Part shown: positions 27,770 to 37,434 of the stretch, in pieces
Layout of the letters: every line of letters begins with the position of its first letter
How positions within the stretch are numbered: the stretch's first letter is position 1
Assembly: GCF_001258055.1 (NCBI RefSeq)
Contig: NZ_CVRM01000011.1
Location: 1 to 64,000, forward strand
Length of the DNA stretch: 64,000 nucleotides
Source: Phaeobacter italicus
GTDB lineage: Bacteria > Pseudomonadota > Alphaproteobacteria > Rhodobacterales > Rhodobacteraceae
Direction of reading: 5' to 3'
Translations under genes and position numbers: made by a program
Notes under the pieces: generated by a model
Seen by the model: the letters and a program-made list of their open reading frames with translations, nothing else
What the model was told of the DNA's origin: nothing
The model's database searches: none

Positions 27770-27794
27770 AAAAAGGCGCCCCGCTGGGGGCGCC
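27770..27794 (-). terminator. Terminator of pyc
   Basis: GGCGCCCC-CAGC-GGGGCGCC on the minus strand (27775-27794), followed by five T, 69 bases after the pyc stop. Confidence 0.88.
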
Positions 27795-27863
27795 CTCTGG
27801 GCCTTGCAACCAGTATGAAGCCCTGCAACCTGTGTCGGCCGCAGGGCGCAATGCTATGGCTGG

Positions 27864-30800
27864 TTATTCCAGCTCGACCAGCAGGTCCTTGGCGTCGATC
27901 TGACCACCAGCCTGAACATGCACGGCCTTAACCACCGCGTCGCGCTCTGCGTGGATGCCGGTCTCCATCTTCATCGCTTCGATGGTCAAGAGCATGTCGC
28001 CTTCATGCACCTGCTGGCCCACCTGTACCGCGACCGAGGCAACAACGCCGGGCATCGGTGCCCCAACGTGGTTGGGGTTGCCCTGTTCGGCCTTCGGGTT
28101 GGCCTGTGTCGTGGCCTTGACCAGACGGTTCGGCACGCGGATGACCCGGGGCTGGCCGTTCAGTTCAAAGAAGACTTTGACCTCACCCTTGTCATCGGTT
28201 TCACCGATGGCCTGCAGGCGGATTTCCAGCGTCTTGCCCGGATCGATCTCGGCAGAGATCTGCTCGCCCGGCTCCATCCCGTAAAAGAAGGTGCGGGTGG
28301 GCAGGGTGCGCACAGGGCCATAGGTCCGGTGGCGGCCCATGTAGTCCAGGAACACCTTGGGATACATCAGATAGCCGTTGAGATCCTCGTTATCGACCTT
28401 GAAGCCCTCAAGCTCCTTGGAGAGATCGGCGCGCACGGCTTCCAGATCGACGGGCTCCAGATGGGCGCCGGGGCGGGCGGTGTTGGGGGCATCGCCCTTC
28501 AGCACCTTGGAGACGATGCCTTCGGGGAAACCACCCGGGGGCTGACCCAGGTTGCCGCGCATCATGTCCACGACAGAGTCGGGGAAGGCCACATCGGTCT
28601 TGGGGTCTTCGACCTCGGCGCGGCTCAGGCCCTGGCTGACCATCATCAGCGCCATGTCGCCCACCACTTTGGAGGAGGGGGTCACCTTCACGATGTCGCC
28701 AAACATCTGGTTCACATCAGCATAGGTCTGCGCCACGTCGGCCCATTTTTCTTCCAGCCCCAGCGAACGCGCCTGCGCCTTGAGGTTGGTGAACTGGCCG
28801 CCGGGCATCTCGTGCAGGTAAACCTCGGAGGCCGGTGCCTGCAGCCCGCTTTCAAAGGCCACATACTGTCCGCGCACCTGCTCCCAATAGCCGGAGATTT
28901 CGCGCACCTTCGAGATGTCGATGCCGGTGTCACGGTCGGTGTTGCGCAGGGCTTCGACGATAGAGCCAAGGCAGGGCTGCGAGGTGCCGCCAGAAAAGGC
29001 GTCCATCGCTGCATCCACCGCATCCACGCCCGCATCAGCGGCAGCAAGAATGGTGGCACCTGCCACGCCAGAGGTGTCATGGGTGTGGAAATGGACCGGC
29101 AGGCCGACCTCTTCCTTCAGCGCCTTGACCAGCTGGCGCGCAGCCGCCGGTTTCAGCAGACCTGCCATGTCCTTCAGGCCCAGGATATGCGCGCCTGCGG
29201 CTTCCAGCTCCTTGGCCATCCCGACATAATACTTCAGGTCGTATTTGGACCGGTTCGGATCCAGAATGTCGCCGGTATAGCAGATTGTGCCTTCACAGAT
29301 CTTGCCGCTGTCAACAACCGCATCCATTGCGACGCGCATGTTTTCAACCCAGTTGAGGCTGTCGAACACGCGGAACACGTCAACGCCGGTCTCTGCCGCC
29401 TGGCGGACAAATTCCTGCACCACATTGTCGGGGTAGTTGGTGTAGCCCACGCCGTTTGATGCGCGCAGCAGCATCTGTGTCATCAGGTTCGGCATTGCTT
29501 CGCGCAGGTCGCGCAGACGCTGCCAGGGGCATTCCTGCAAGAAGCGATAGGCCACGTCAAAGGTCGCACCGCCCCAGCACTCGACCGAGAACAGCTGGTT
29601 CAGATGCTGCGCATAGGCAGGCGCCACCTTGATCATGTCGATCGACCGCATCCGGGTCGCCAGCAGGGACTGGTGGCCGTCACGCATGGTGGTATCGGTC
29701 AAGAGCAGCTGGCGCTGTGCCTTCATCCAATCGGCAACAGCCTGTGCGCCCTTTTGTTCCAGCAGGTTGCGGGTGCCGTAGGGCATGTTGCCGGGCTCGA
29801 CCTTGGGCGCGCGCGGCTCTTTCAGGTCCGCCGCCGGTTTGGCGCGGCCTTCGGTTTCGGGGTGCCCGTTCACGGTGATATCCGCGATATAGGTCAGCAC
29901 CTTGGTGCCGCGGTCCTTGCGCTTGGCAAACTGGAACAGGTCCGGGGTCTCGTCGATGAATTTGGTGGTGTATTCATTCGACAGGAAGGTCGGGTGCTTC
30001 AGCAGGTTTTCAACAAAGGCGATGTTGGTGCTGACACCGCGCACACGGAATTCACGCAGGGCGCGGTCCATGCGGGCAATCGCCTTTTCCGGGGTCTGGG
30101 CCCAGGCCGTCACCTTGGTCAGGAGCGAGTCATAATAGCGGGTGATGACGCCGCCCGCATAGGCGGTGCCGCCATCCAGACGGATGCCCATGCCGGTTGC
30201 CGAACGATAGGCCGTGATGCGGCCGTAGTCCGGGATAAAGTTGTTCAGCGGATCCTCGGTTGTCACGCGGGTCTGCAATGCGTGACCATTGAGCCGGATC
30301 TCATCCTGCGACGCCTTGCCGGTGGCTTCGGCAATGGTCTTGCCCTCGGCGATCAGGATCTGGGCCTGAACGATGTCGATGCCGGTGACCTCTTCGGTCA
30401 CGGTGTGTTCCACCTGCACCCGCGGGTTCACTTCGATGAAGTAGAACTTGCCGTCGTTCATATCCATCAGGAATTCGACGGTGCCTGCGCATTCATAGTT
30501 CACATGCTGACAGATCTTGCGGCCCAGGTCGCACAGCTCGGCGCGCTGCTCTTCGCTCAGGTAGGGGGCAGGGGCGCGTTCAACCACTTTCTGGTTGCGG
30601 CGCTGAACCGAACAGTCGCGTTCATACAGGTGATAGATCTCGCCGTGCTTGTCGCCCAGGATCTGAACCTCGACGTGGCGGGCGCGGGTGATCATCTTTT
30701 CCAGATAACCCTCGCCATTGCCAAAGGCAGCTTCCGCTTCGCGGCGGCCTTCCAGCACTTTTTCTTCCAGCTCGTCCGGGCCGTGGATCGGGCGCATGCC

Positions 30801-31307
30801 GCGACCGCCGCCGCCCCAGGACGCCTTCAGCATCAGGGGATAGCCGATCTCTGCCGCTTCCTCGCGGATCGCGTCCATGTCGTTGCCCAGCACCTCGGTC
30901 GCCGGAATGACCGGCACGTCGGCTGCAATCGCCACCTTGCGGGCCGAGGCCTTGTCGCCAAGCGCGCGCATGGTCTCTGCCTTGGGGCCGATAAAGGTGA
31001 TGCCGTTGCGGGCGCAGGCGTCCACGAAATCCGGGTTCTCGGACAGCAGGCCGTAACCGGGGTGGATCGCATCGGCGCCGCTTTCCTTGGCGACACGGAT
31101 GATTTCATCGATCGACAGATAGGCCGCAACCGGCCCCAGGCCCTCACCGATCCGATAGGCTTCGTCAGCCTTGAAACGGTGCAGCCCCAGCTTGTCCTCT
31201 TCGGCATAGACGGCGACCGTCTTCTTGCCCATCTCGTTGGCTGCCCGCATGACGCGGATGGCGATCTCGCCGCGGTTGGCGATCAGGATTTTCTTGAAGT
31301 CGGTCAT
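27864..31307 (-). CDS. pyc: Pyruvate carboxylase
   Basis: 1147 residues from the ATG at 31305-31307 (GAGGAA upstream), the usual length for a single-chain enzyme. It carboxylates pyruvate to oxaloacetate for anaplerosis. Biotin carboxylase domain about 1-460 (IANRGEIAIRVMRA, KASWGGGGRGMR, EVNPRVQVEHTVTEEVTGIDIV), carboxyltransferase domain about 530-1000 (LLTDTTMRDGHQSLLATRMR), biotinyl domain at the end with K1113 in EAMKMETG. A biotin-dependent enzyme in the same window as the bio operon. Monocistronic. Confidence 0.97.
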   Translation of the reverse strand: MTDFKKILIANRGEIAIRVMRAANEMGKKTVAVYAEEDKLGLHRFKADEAYRIGEGLGPVAAYLSIDEIIRVAKESGADAIHPGYGLLSENPDFVDACARNGITFIGPKAETMRALGDKASARKVAIAADVPVIPATEVLGNDMDAIREEAAEIGYPLMLKASWGGGGRGMRPIHGPDELEEKVLEGRREAEAAFGNGEGYLEKMITRARHVEVQILGDKHGEIYHLYERDCSVQRRNQKVVERAPAPYLSEEQRAELCDLGRKICQHVNYECAGTVEFLMDMNDGKFYFIEVNPRVQVEHTVTEEVTGIDIVQAQILIAEGKTIAEATGKASQDEIRLNGHALQTRVTTEDPLNNFIPDYGRITAYRSATGMGIRLDGGTAYAGGVITRYYDSLLTKVTAWAQTPEKAIARMDRALREFRVRGVSTNIAFVENLLKHPTFLSNEYTTKFIDETPDLFQFAKRKDRGTKVLTYIADITVNGHPETEGRAKPAADLKEPRAPKVEPGNMPYGTRNLLEQKGAQAVADWMKAQRQLLLTDTTMRDGHQSLLATRMRSIDMIKVAPAYAQHLNQLFSVECWGGATFDVAYRFLQECPWQRLRDLREAMPNLMTQMLLRASNGVGYTNYPDNVVQEFVRQAAETGVDVFRVFDSLNWVENMRVAMDAVVDSGKICEGTICYTGDILDPNRSKYDLKYYVGMAKELEAAGAHILGLKDMAGLLKPAAARQLVKALKEEVGLPVHFHTHDTSGVAGATILAAADAGVDAVDAAMDAFSGGTSQPCLGSIVEALRNTDRDTGIDISKVREISGYWEQVRGQYVAFESGLQAPASEVYLHEMPGGQFTNLKAQARSLGLEEKWADVAQTYADVNQMFGDIVKVTPSSKVVGDMALMMVSQGLSRAEVEDPKTDVAFPDSVVDMMRGNLGQPPGGFPEGIVSKVLKGDAPNTARPGAHLEPVDLEAVRADLSKELEGFKVDNEDLNGYLMYPKVFLDYMGRHRTYGPVRTLPTRTFFYGMEPGEQISAEIDPGKTLEIRLQAIGETDDKGEVKVFFELNGQPRVIRVPNRLVKATTQANPKAEQGNPNHVGAPMPGVVASVAVQVGQQVHEGDMLLTIEAMKMETGIHAERDAVVKAVHVQAGGQIDAKDLLVELE

Positions 31308-31433
31308 GGCTTCCTCGAAGTCGTGCTGATTGGCGGTGTCATACGCGCAAATTAGGTACCGGTATAGACGTAGTTCTGGGTATGACCAGCGTGATAGCGC
31401 TGACCTGACGCCAGAATCCGGCATAATTCACGT

Positions 31434-32639
31434 TTATGGAGGGTCTTTTAGGTCCGCATCGGACTTAAATGTCGTTGTTTGTGTGGCAAATGACGCAAGC
31501 GACCGTGGAATCGGAAGCGCGTCCAAAGTCGCGGCCCCAAGTTGGCCCATGTTTGCTGACATATCTTTGCGCAGAATGTCGATCAGGTGATCCACGCCTT
31601 TCGGGCCAAGCGCGGCCAGCGCGAAATGAAAAGCCCGGCCCAGCATGACGAAATCCGCCCCCAGCGCCAGCGCCCGCAGGATATCAAGCCCGCCTTCGAT
31701 GCCGCTGTCAAAGATCAGCGGCAGCCGGGTCGCCGCGCGCAGATCCGGCAGCACCTCTATTGCGGCAGGGGCGGCATCAAACTGACGCCCCGCATGATTG
31801 GAGATCCACAGCGCATCAACACCGATGGTCTCCAGAGGGGCGGCATCCTCGGCCCGCATGACCCCCTTGATGATCAGGGAACCCTGCCAATGATCGCGCA
31901 GCCATCTGACGTAATCCCAATCCGGCGAGGTGCGCAGCAGATAGCCGACATGCGCCGTTGACGACAGGCTGTCGAGCTGGCCGGTCACATATTTATCCAA
32001 CGTGCGCATATGCGGCATGCCGCGCTGTGCCATCCCCATCGCCCAGGCTGGCCGCATGGCGACCTGCGCCAGCAGCCGCGGTGTTAGCCGTGGTGGCTGT
32101 GTCAGGCCAGAGCGGGTCTGCCGTTCGCGCCGCGACGCCACTGGCACATCAACCGTCAGCACCAACCCGGTGAACCCGGCCTTCTTTGCGCGCGCCAGCA
32201 TATCCCGGCGGATGCCTGGATCCTTAGGCGGATACAGCTGAAACCACGGCGATGCGCCCAGATGCGGCGCCACATCCTCTGGCGACTGGCTGGCAACGGT
32301 CGACAGGCAATAGGGCAACCCATGCGCCGCTGCGGCCCGTGCCAGATGTCCCTCTGCGTCAGGCCAGACCAGCCCCGACATCCCGACAGGCGCAATGCCA
32401 AAGGGCAGGGGCCGATCAACCCCCAAGAACCGGCGGCTCAGATCGGGCTTTTGCGGGCCGTGCAGGATGGAAGGAAGAAAACCGACCTGATCCAGCGCCA
32501 TGCGATTGCGCGCCTTGGTGGCCTCGGTGCCGGTGCCACTGTCCAGATACTCCCAGACGAACCGAGGCAGGCGCCGTCGGGCGCGCTGACGAAGATCGCT
32601 GAGAGCCGGATAATGCTGATGCAGGTCCATGGCGCGCAT
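31434..32639 (-). CDS. FMN-dependent alpha-hydroxy-acid oxidising protein
   Basis: 401 residues of the lactate/glycolate oxidase family. N-terminal DLRQRARRRLPRFVWEYLDSGTGTEATKARNR, FGIAPVGMSGLVWPDAEG, CLSTVASQSPEDVAPH and the active-site segment WISNHAGRQFDAAPAAIEVLPDL with the catalytic His are clear; LIFDSGIEGGLDILRALALGADFVMLGRAF binds FMN phosphate. NHAGRQ replaces the usual NHGGRQ. The substrate (L-lactate, mandelate or another 2-hydroxy acid) cannot be told. It lies upstream of pyc on the same strand with a 126-base gap. Confidence 0.9.
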   Translation of the reverse strand: MRAMDLHQHYPALSDLRQRARRRLPRFVWEYLDSGTGTEATKARNRMALDQVGFLPSILHGPQKPDLSRRFLGVDRPLPFGIAPVGMSGLVWPDAEGHLARAAAAHGLPYCLSTVASQSPEDVAPHLGASPWFQLYPPKDPGIRRDMLARAKKAGFTGLVLTVDVPVASRRERQTRSGLTQPPRLTPRLLAQVAMRPAWAMGMAQRGMPHMRTLDKYVTGQLDSLSSTAHVGYLLRTSPDWDYVRWLRDHWQGSLIIKGVMRAEDAAPLETIGVDALWISNHAGRQFDAAPAAIEVLPDLRAATRLPLIFDSGIEGGLDILRALALGADFVMLGRAFHFALAALGPKGVDHLIDILRKDMSANMGQLGAATLDALPIPRSLASFATQTTTFKSDADLKDPP

Positions 32640-32752
32640 TTGTTGCTGCCTTGCAGCAAAAGTCTAGTGCGAAGCGGGCATTGAAACAATTTTGTAACTA
32701 TTTGTGCCCGCCCCGTTCTGGCGCAGTGTCGTGCGACCCGTGGGCGATAGCC

Positions 32753-34534
32753 CTATGCTGCGTCTGGTTTCTTGCCGGGCGTTTCGGCTGTGCCCTCAAC
32801 CGGGGTAATCACGCTATCATTCTGATTTGCAACGTAAACCTGGTTTCTCCCGCGCCCCTTCGCTTCATATAGCGCCTCGTCCGCCGCCCGCATCAGATCC
32901 TGTGGCATGGTCCCGTGCGAGGGGTAATGCGACACCCCGATAGAGATCGTCACCCGCGGCAGCGCCTTTTCACCATAGCGCACCGTGACCTCCTCAACGG
33001 CCTGACGCACCAGTTCGGCGCGCGTCAGCGCATCTTCGGGCGTGGTGTCGGGCAGGATCAGCGTGAATTCTTCGCCGCCCGGACGACAGGCCACTTCATC
33101 GCCATCGCAGGCCTGCTCCAGCACCGATCCCACAGCGCGCAGCACCATGTCGCCCGCGTCATGGCCGTGGTTGTCATTGAATTTCTTGAAGTGGTCGACA
33201 TCGATGGCAATCAGGCTCAGCCGCGATCCCTGGCTCTGGCAGCGGCTGATGCCCTTGCGCAGGCTGTCGGTCATATGGCGGCGGTTGAACAGGCCGGTCA
33301 GCGGGTCGCGCACGGATTGGTCATGCAGCTGATCGCGCATCTGCACGTTTGAAATGGCCATGCTGATCTGTTCCGCACACATGCGGGCCAGCTTCTTGTT
33401 GGCTGCAAAATTCTCGCAATCCGCCGAATGGGCGCGCAGATGCATCAGGCCCACGGTTTCCCCATGCGCGAGGATTGGAAAACAGAAGTAAGGGCGCCCG
33501 TCATGAGGTTCGGCATGTTCGCAAACAAATGTCACTTCGCCGCTGCCGTATTCATAAACCCGCCCGCGGCGCAGACCCCAGCAGCTGTCGGGGTGGATGT
33601 GATCCTTGTGATCGCCACCATTCCAGCTGGCCCAGCCGTCCAGAACATCGCGCGAGTTCGAATAGACATAAACGCTGCCTTCGGCGTTGGGCAGGATGTG
33701 GGTCATGAATTTCGACACCATATCAAACAGCTCATCCAGCGACCGGCTGGATTGCAGCCATTCGTTCAACTCCCCAAGCAGCTTTACCTCGCGCGCAAGC
33801 CGCAGCTGTTCGTCCATCAGCTTGCGTTCGTGATCGGATTTGCGGCTTAGGGCGCGCATCTGTTTCTGATTGGTGCGAAAGATCACCAGGCTCACCAGCC
33901 CCATCGCCAGCAGGCCCAATGTGCTCAGCGCCCCAAGAAGCATCCGCACCCGCGTGATGAAGGTGCCGCGCAGCGTGGTGACGTCGGTGTAGAATTCCAC
34001 GGCGCCAACCACCCGGCCATTGTCCGAAATCGGCGTGTAAATCTCCGCTACATTGTGCGGCGTCGCGTGTTCGACATGGGTCGAATGCAGGTTCAGCCCG
34101 TCAATCTCGGTCGCGGGTTTTTCCACCTGTTTGTAATAGGTTACACCCTGCATGACCTGCGCGGCAAAATAGGCGTTTTCATTCTGGGTGCCGACATCGT
34201 CAATGCGCGTCGACCAGAACACATGACCCGTCTCATCAAACAGCTTCAGCCGATACACATCCGAGGCTTCGGGCATCAATGTCAGATACTTCGCGTCCTC
34301 ATCGTTCACATACCCGGTGATGAACGTCGCTTCGGCGTGTTCCAGATGCAGCACAACCCGGCGGCGCCACAGCTCTGCCTGCTTGCGAATGTCAGCCTCC
34401 AGCATGGCGTCGACAATGGGCGCGGGCAGTTTGTAGACACCCCAGGCGGAACCTGCCGCAACGGTTGCAAGCATGGCGGCAACGCTGACCCACTTCAGGT
34501 TCTGCCGCGCCGTGTTGCGGAATTTTTCAGACAT
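32753..34534 (-). CDS. Membrane-bound diguanylate cyclase with GAF domain
   Basis: 593 residues from the ATG at 34532-34534; long in-frame upstream sequence reaches into the divergent uvrD gene and was rejected. TM1 about 14-32, a periplasmic sensor region to about 195, TM2 about 198-219, a short coiled coil, a GAF domain about 262-400, and a GGDEF domain from RDPLTGLFNRR (409-419). The active-site loop is GGEEF (486-490) with the metal/substrate residues DVDHFKKFNDNHGH, so it should make cyclic di-GMP. The product-inhibition RxxD is absent (CDGD at that place). Signal unknown. Confidence 0.92.
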   Translation of the reverse strand: MSEKFRNTARQNLKWVSVAAMLATVAAGSAWGVYKLPAPIVDAMLEADIRKQAELWRRRVVLHLEHAEATFITGYVNDEDAKYLTLMPEASDVYRLKLFDETGHVFWSTRIDDVGTQNENAYFAAQVMQGVTYYKQVEKPATEIDGLNLHSTHVEHATPHNVAEIYTPISDNGRVVGAVEFYTDVTTLRGTFITRVRMLLGALSTLGLLAMGLVSLVIFRTNQKQMRALSRKSDHERKLMDEQLRLAREVKLLGELNEWLQSSRSLDELFDMVSKFMTHILPNAEGSVYVYSNSRDVLDGWASWNGGDHKDHIHPDSCWGLRRGRVYEYGSGEVTFVCEHAEPHDGRPYFCFPILAHGETVGLMHLRAHSADCENFAANKKLARMCAEQISMAISNVQMRDQLHDQSVRDPLTGLFNRRHMTDSLRKGISRCQSQGSRLSLIAIDVDHFKKFNDNHGHDAGDMVLRAVGSVLEQACDGDEVACRPGGEEFTLILPDTTPEDALTRAELVRQAVEEVTVRYGEKALPRVTISIGVSHYPSHGTMPQDLMRAADEALYEAKGRGRNQVYVANQNDSVITPVEGTAETPGKKPDAA

Positions 34535-34711
34535 TGTTTGCACTTTCGCCGTTTCCGTCTCAAAAATCCGCCCTATAGATTTCCGATGGATTAACTTCAC
34601 CCCGCAGTAACTTTTCGATTTACCTAAATTTTTCGGTCTATCGTGATTTTCCCGTGAACATGTCGTGAACAAAGCCTTCCCCTTCGGGGCGATCCGTCCT
34701 AATTTGCGCCC

Positions 34712-37072
34712 ATGAGCAGTTTTGACGATATCGACCCCTATGAGGGGATTTCGCTGTCCGCCCGTGCGATGGCGGCGCGACCCATGCCCTATCTCGACGG
34801 GCTGAACCCGGCGCAGCGTCAGGCCGTTGAATGCCTTGAGGGGCCGGTTCTCATGCTGGCGGGGGCTGGCACCGGCAAGACCAAGGCCCTGACCGCGCGC
34901 ATCGTGCATCTGCTGATGACCGGCTCGGCCAAGCCAAATGAAATCCTTGCTGTGACCTTCACCAACAAGGCCGCGCGCGAGATGAAGGATCGCGTTGGTG
35001 CCATGCTGGGGCAGGCGATCGAGGGCGTGCCCTGGCTGGGCACGTTCCACTCCATCTGCGTGAAACTGCTGCGCCGCCACGCCGAACTGGTCGGGCTCAA
35101 GTCGAATTTCACCATTCTGGACACCGACGACCAGATCCGCCTGCTGAAACAGCTGATCAAGGCAGAAGGCATCGACGACAAGCGCTGGCCTGCGCGGATG
35201 CTGGCCGGGATCATCGATGACTGGAAAAACCGCGCTCTGATCCCGTCAAAGGTGCCGGTGGCCGACGCCAGCGCCTACAACCACCGTGGCGTTGATTTCT
35301 ACGCCCAATACCAGACCCGCCTGAAAGAGCTGAACGCCGTCGATTTCGGTGATCTCCTGCTGCATATGGTCACGATCTTTCAGGACCACCCGGATGTTCT
35401 GGGCCAATATCAGCGCTGGTTCCGCTTTATCATGGTGGACGAATATCAGGATACCAACGTCGCCCAATACATGTGGCTGCGTCTGCTGGCGGGTGGGCAT
35501 AAAAACATCTGCTGCGTGGGGGATGACGACCAGTCGATCTATGGCTGGCGCGGCGCTGAGGTGGGCAATATCCTGCGGTTTGAAAAGGATTTTCCGGGCG
35601 CAATGGTCGTCCGGTTGGAACAGAACTATCGCTCCACCGGGCATATCCTTGCCGCGGCGGGCGGTGTGATCCGGGGCAATGCGGCCCGTCTTGGCAAAGA
35701 GCTGTGGACCGAGGCCGGTGATGGCGAAAAGGTTCGTCTGATCGGCCATTGGGATGGCGAGGAAGAGGCGCGCTGGATCGGTGAGGAAATCGAGGCCATG
35801 CAGCGCGGCACCCGCGGCATGGCCCCCGTCGACCTGAACGACATGGCGATCCTGGTGCGGGCCTCCCACCAGATGCGCGCCTTTGAGGACAGGTTCCTGA
35901 CCATCGGTCTGCCCTATCGCGTCATCGGCGGCCCGCGCTTTTACGAGCGGCTCGAAATCCGCGATGCGATGGCCTATTTCCGCGTCGTGGTCTCGCCCGA
36001 TGACGATCTTGCCTTTGAACGCATCGTCAACACCCCCAAACGTGGCCTTGGCGACAAGGCCCAGCAAACCATCCAGACCATTGCGCGCGCCAACGGCGTT
36101 TCGCTGGTCGAGGGCGCGCGCCTCGCGGTGGAAAGCGGCCAGATCAAGGGCAAAGGGGGCAAGGCACTGCGTGAACTGATCGAGGGGCTGATCCGCTGGG
36201 GGCGTCTGGCAGGGGATGCCGATATGACCCACATGGAGCTGGCCGAGGTCATTCTGGACGAAAGCGGCTACACCGGCATGTGGCAGGCCGACAAAACGCC
36301 CGAGGCACCGGGCCGTCTGGAAAACCTCAAGGAACTGGTCAAGGCGCTTGAGGCGTTTGAAAACCTGCAGGGCTTTCTCGAACACGTCAGCCTGATTATG
36401 GACAACGACAAACAGGACGCCGCGCAGAAGGTCTCTATCATGACGCTGCACGCAGCCAAGGGTCTGGAATTCCCCGCGGTATTCCTGCCGGGGTGGGAGG
36501 ACGGCCTGTTTCCCTCGCAGCGCTCGATGGATGAAAGCGGCCTCAAGGGCCTGGAGGAGGAGCGGCGGCTGGCCTATGTGGGCATCACGCGGGCCGAGCA
36601 GATCTGCACGATCTCCTTTGCGGGCAACCGCCGCGTCTTTGGGCAATGGCAATCCCAGCTGCCTTCGCGCTTCATTGACGAGCTGCCAGAGGAACATGTC
36701 GAGGTCCTGACGCCCCCCGGCCTTTATGGTGGCGGCTATGGTGCGGCGGCCCCGGCAGGTGGCGGCAATGTCCGCTCCAGCATCGAGGAGCGCATGGCCT
36801 CTGTTGATGGCTACAACTCGCCGGGCTGGAAGCGGATGCAAACCCGCGTCAACGAACGCGGCCTGTCGCAACCCAAGGAAAGCCGCTCGTCCATCATCGA
36901 CATCACCGCCACCTCCAGCTTCATGGTGGGAGAGCGGGTGTTCCACCAGAAATTCGGCTATGGCGCAATTGTCGGCATCGAAGGTGACAAGCTGGAAGTG
37001 GAATTTGAAAAGGCTGGCAGCAAAAAGGTGGTCGCCAAATTTGTCACCGCCGCCGAGGACATTCCGTTCTAG
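34712..37072 (+). CDS. uvrD: ATP-dependent DNA helicase UvrD/PcrA
   Basis: 786 residues, superfamily 1A 3'-5' helicase for nucleotide-excision and mismatch repair. Walker A GAGTGKT (51-57), motif Ia AVTFTNKAAREMKDR, motif II DEYQDTN, motif III GDDDQSIYGWRGA, motif IV EQNYRS, motif V MTLHAAKGLEFPAVFLPGWEDGLFP, motif VI EERRLAYVGITRAE. The C-terminus (VFHQKFGYGAIVGIEGDKLEVEF) is the Tudor-like tail typical of PcrA/UvrD. Divergent from the diguanylate cyclase gene. Confidence 0.95.
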   Translation: MSSFDDIDPYEGISLSARAMAARPMPYLDGLNPAQRQAVECLEGPVLMLAGAGTGKTKALTARIVHLLMTGSAKPNEILAVTFTNKAAREMKDRVGAMLGQAIEGVPWLGTFHSICVKLLRRHAELVGLKSNFTILDTDDQIRLLKQLIKAEGIDDKRWPARMLAGIIDDWKNRALIPSKVPVADASAYNHRGVDFYAQYQTRLKELNAVDFGDLLLHMVTIFQDHPDVLGQYQRWFRFIMVDEYQDTNVAQYMWLRLLAGGHKNICCVGDDDQSIYGWRGAEVGNILRFEKDFPGAMVVRLEQNYRSTGHILAAAGGVIRGNAARLGKELWTEAGDGEKVRLIGHWDGEEEARWIGEEIEAMQRGTRGMAPVDLNDMAILVRASHQMRAFEDRFLTIGLPYRVIGGPRFYERLEIRDAMAYFRVVVSPDDDLAFERIVNTPKRGLGDKAQQTIQTIARANGVSLVEGARLAVESGQIKGKGGKALRELIEGLIRWGRLAGDADMTHMELAEVILDESGYTGMWQADKTPEAPGRLENLKELVKALEAFENLQGFLEHVSLIMDNDKQDAAQKVSIMTLHAAKGLEFPAVFLPGWEDGLFPSQRSMDESGLKGLEEERRLAYVGITRAEQICTISFAGNRRVFGQWQSQLPSRFIDELPEEHVEVLTPPGLYGGGYGAAAPAGGGNVRSSIEERMASVDGYNSPGWKRMQTRVNERGLSQPKESRSSIIDITATSSFMVGERVFHQKFGYGAIVGIEGDKLEVEFEKAGSKKVVAKFVTAAEDIPF

Positions 37073-37129
37073 CCCATCATCGCGTCAGGCCCGTCATAAT
37101 GGGAAACGCATTGAGATCTGCGCTACGAG

Positions 37130-37157
37130 AACGCCAGCCACCAGGCTGGCGTTTTTT
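37130..37157 (+). terminator. Terminator of uvrD
   Basis: AACGCCAGCC (37130-37139), loop ACCA, GGCTGGCGTT (37144-37153), then T to 37157; 57 bases after the uvrD stop. Confidence 0.92.
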
Positions 37158-37241
37158 CGTTTGGTCGCCCGCCGCAATTGCGGGGCCCGCAACAGCAGGG
37201 CTGCGCAGGCGGGCAATCGGGGCAAAAGCAATCAGGCAAAG

Positions 37242-37282
37242 AAAAACGGCGGCGCCCAGGGAGGAGGAGGGGCACCGCCGTT
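37242..37282 (-). ncRNA. CcsR-like small RNA hairpin 4, with terminator
   Basis: On the minus strand AACGGCGGTGCCC, loop CTCCTCCTCCCT and GGGCGCCGCCGTT (37245-37282) form a 13-bp stem with one G-U pair, followed by TTTTT. It is the last of four hairpins downstream of the DUF1127 gene that each present CCTCCTCCC in the loop, as in the CcsR (cuckoo) RNAs of Rhodobacter sphaeroides. The T-run makes it also the terminator of the whole unit. Confidence 0.82.
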
Positions 37283-37289
37283 CTTAACA

Positions 37290-37322
37290 ACACCACGCTT
37301 AAGGGAGGAGGAGGCGTGGTGT
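37290..37322 (-). ncRNA. CcsR-like small RNA hairpin 3
   Basis: ACACCACGC and GCGTGGTGT (37314-37322 and 37290-37298) form a perfect 9-bp stem on the minus strand; the 15-base loop is CTCCTCCTCCCTTAA. Between this and hairpin 2 lies an extra small stem, CCAGC/GCTGG (37331-37346), without the CCTCC motif. Confidence 0.8.
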
Positions 37323-37354
37323 ATTCGGGTCCAGCTATGACGCTGGTATTGGGT

Positions 37355-37388
37355 GCGGTGACATCAGGGAGGAGGAGGATGTCACCGC
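37355..37388 (-). ncRNA. CcsR-like small RNA hairpin 2
   Basis: GCGGTGACATC and GATGTCACCGC (37378-37388 and 37355-37365) give a perfect 11-bp stem; the 12-base loop on the minus strand is CTCCTCCTCCCT. Stem sequence is unrelated to the other hairpins while the loop is the same, the hallmark of the family. Confidence 0.82.
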
Positions 37389-37392
37389 GATG

Positions 37393-37427
37393 ACAGGCCT
37401 TCTAGGGAGGAGGAGAAGGAGGCCTGT
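37393..37427 (-). ncRNA. CcsR-like small RNA hairpin 1
   Basis: ACAGGCCT and AGGCCTGT (37420-37427 and 37393-37400) form the outer stem on the minus strand, with a further short TTC/GAA inner pairing, and the loop again shows CTCCTCCTCCC. It begins 7 bases after the stop codon of the DUF1127 gene, so it is probably processed from that mRNA. Confidence 0.8.
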
Positions 37428-37434
37428 GTCTCTA

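Noticed and set aside
34535-35080. Diguanylate cyclase extended by 182 residues
   Set aside because: The extension overlaps the divergent uvrD gene, is rich in His, Gln and Arg like an antisense frame, and the true N-terminal membrane helix starts just after 34534.
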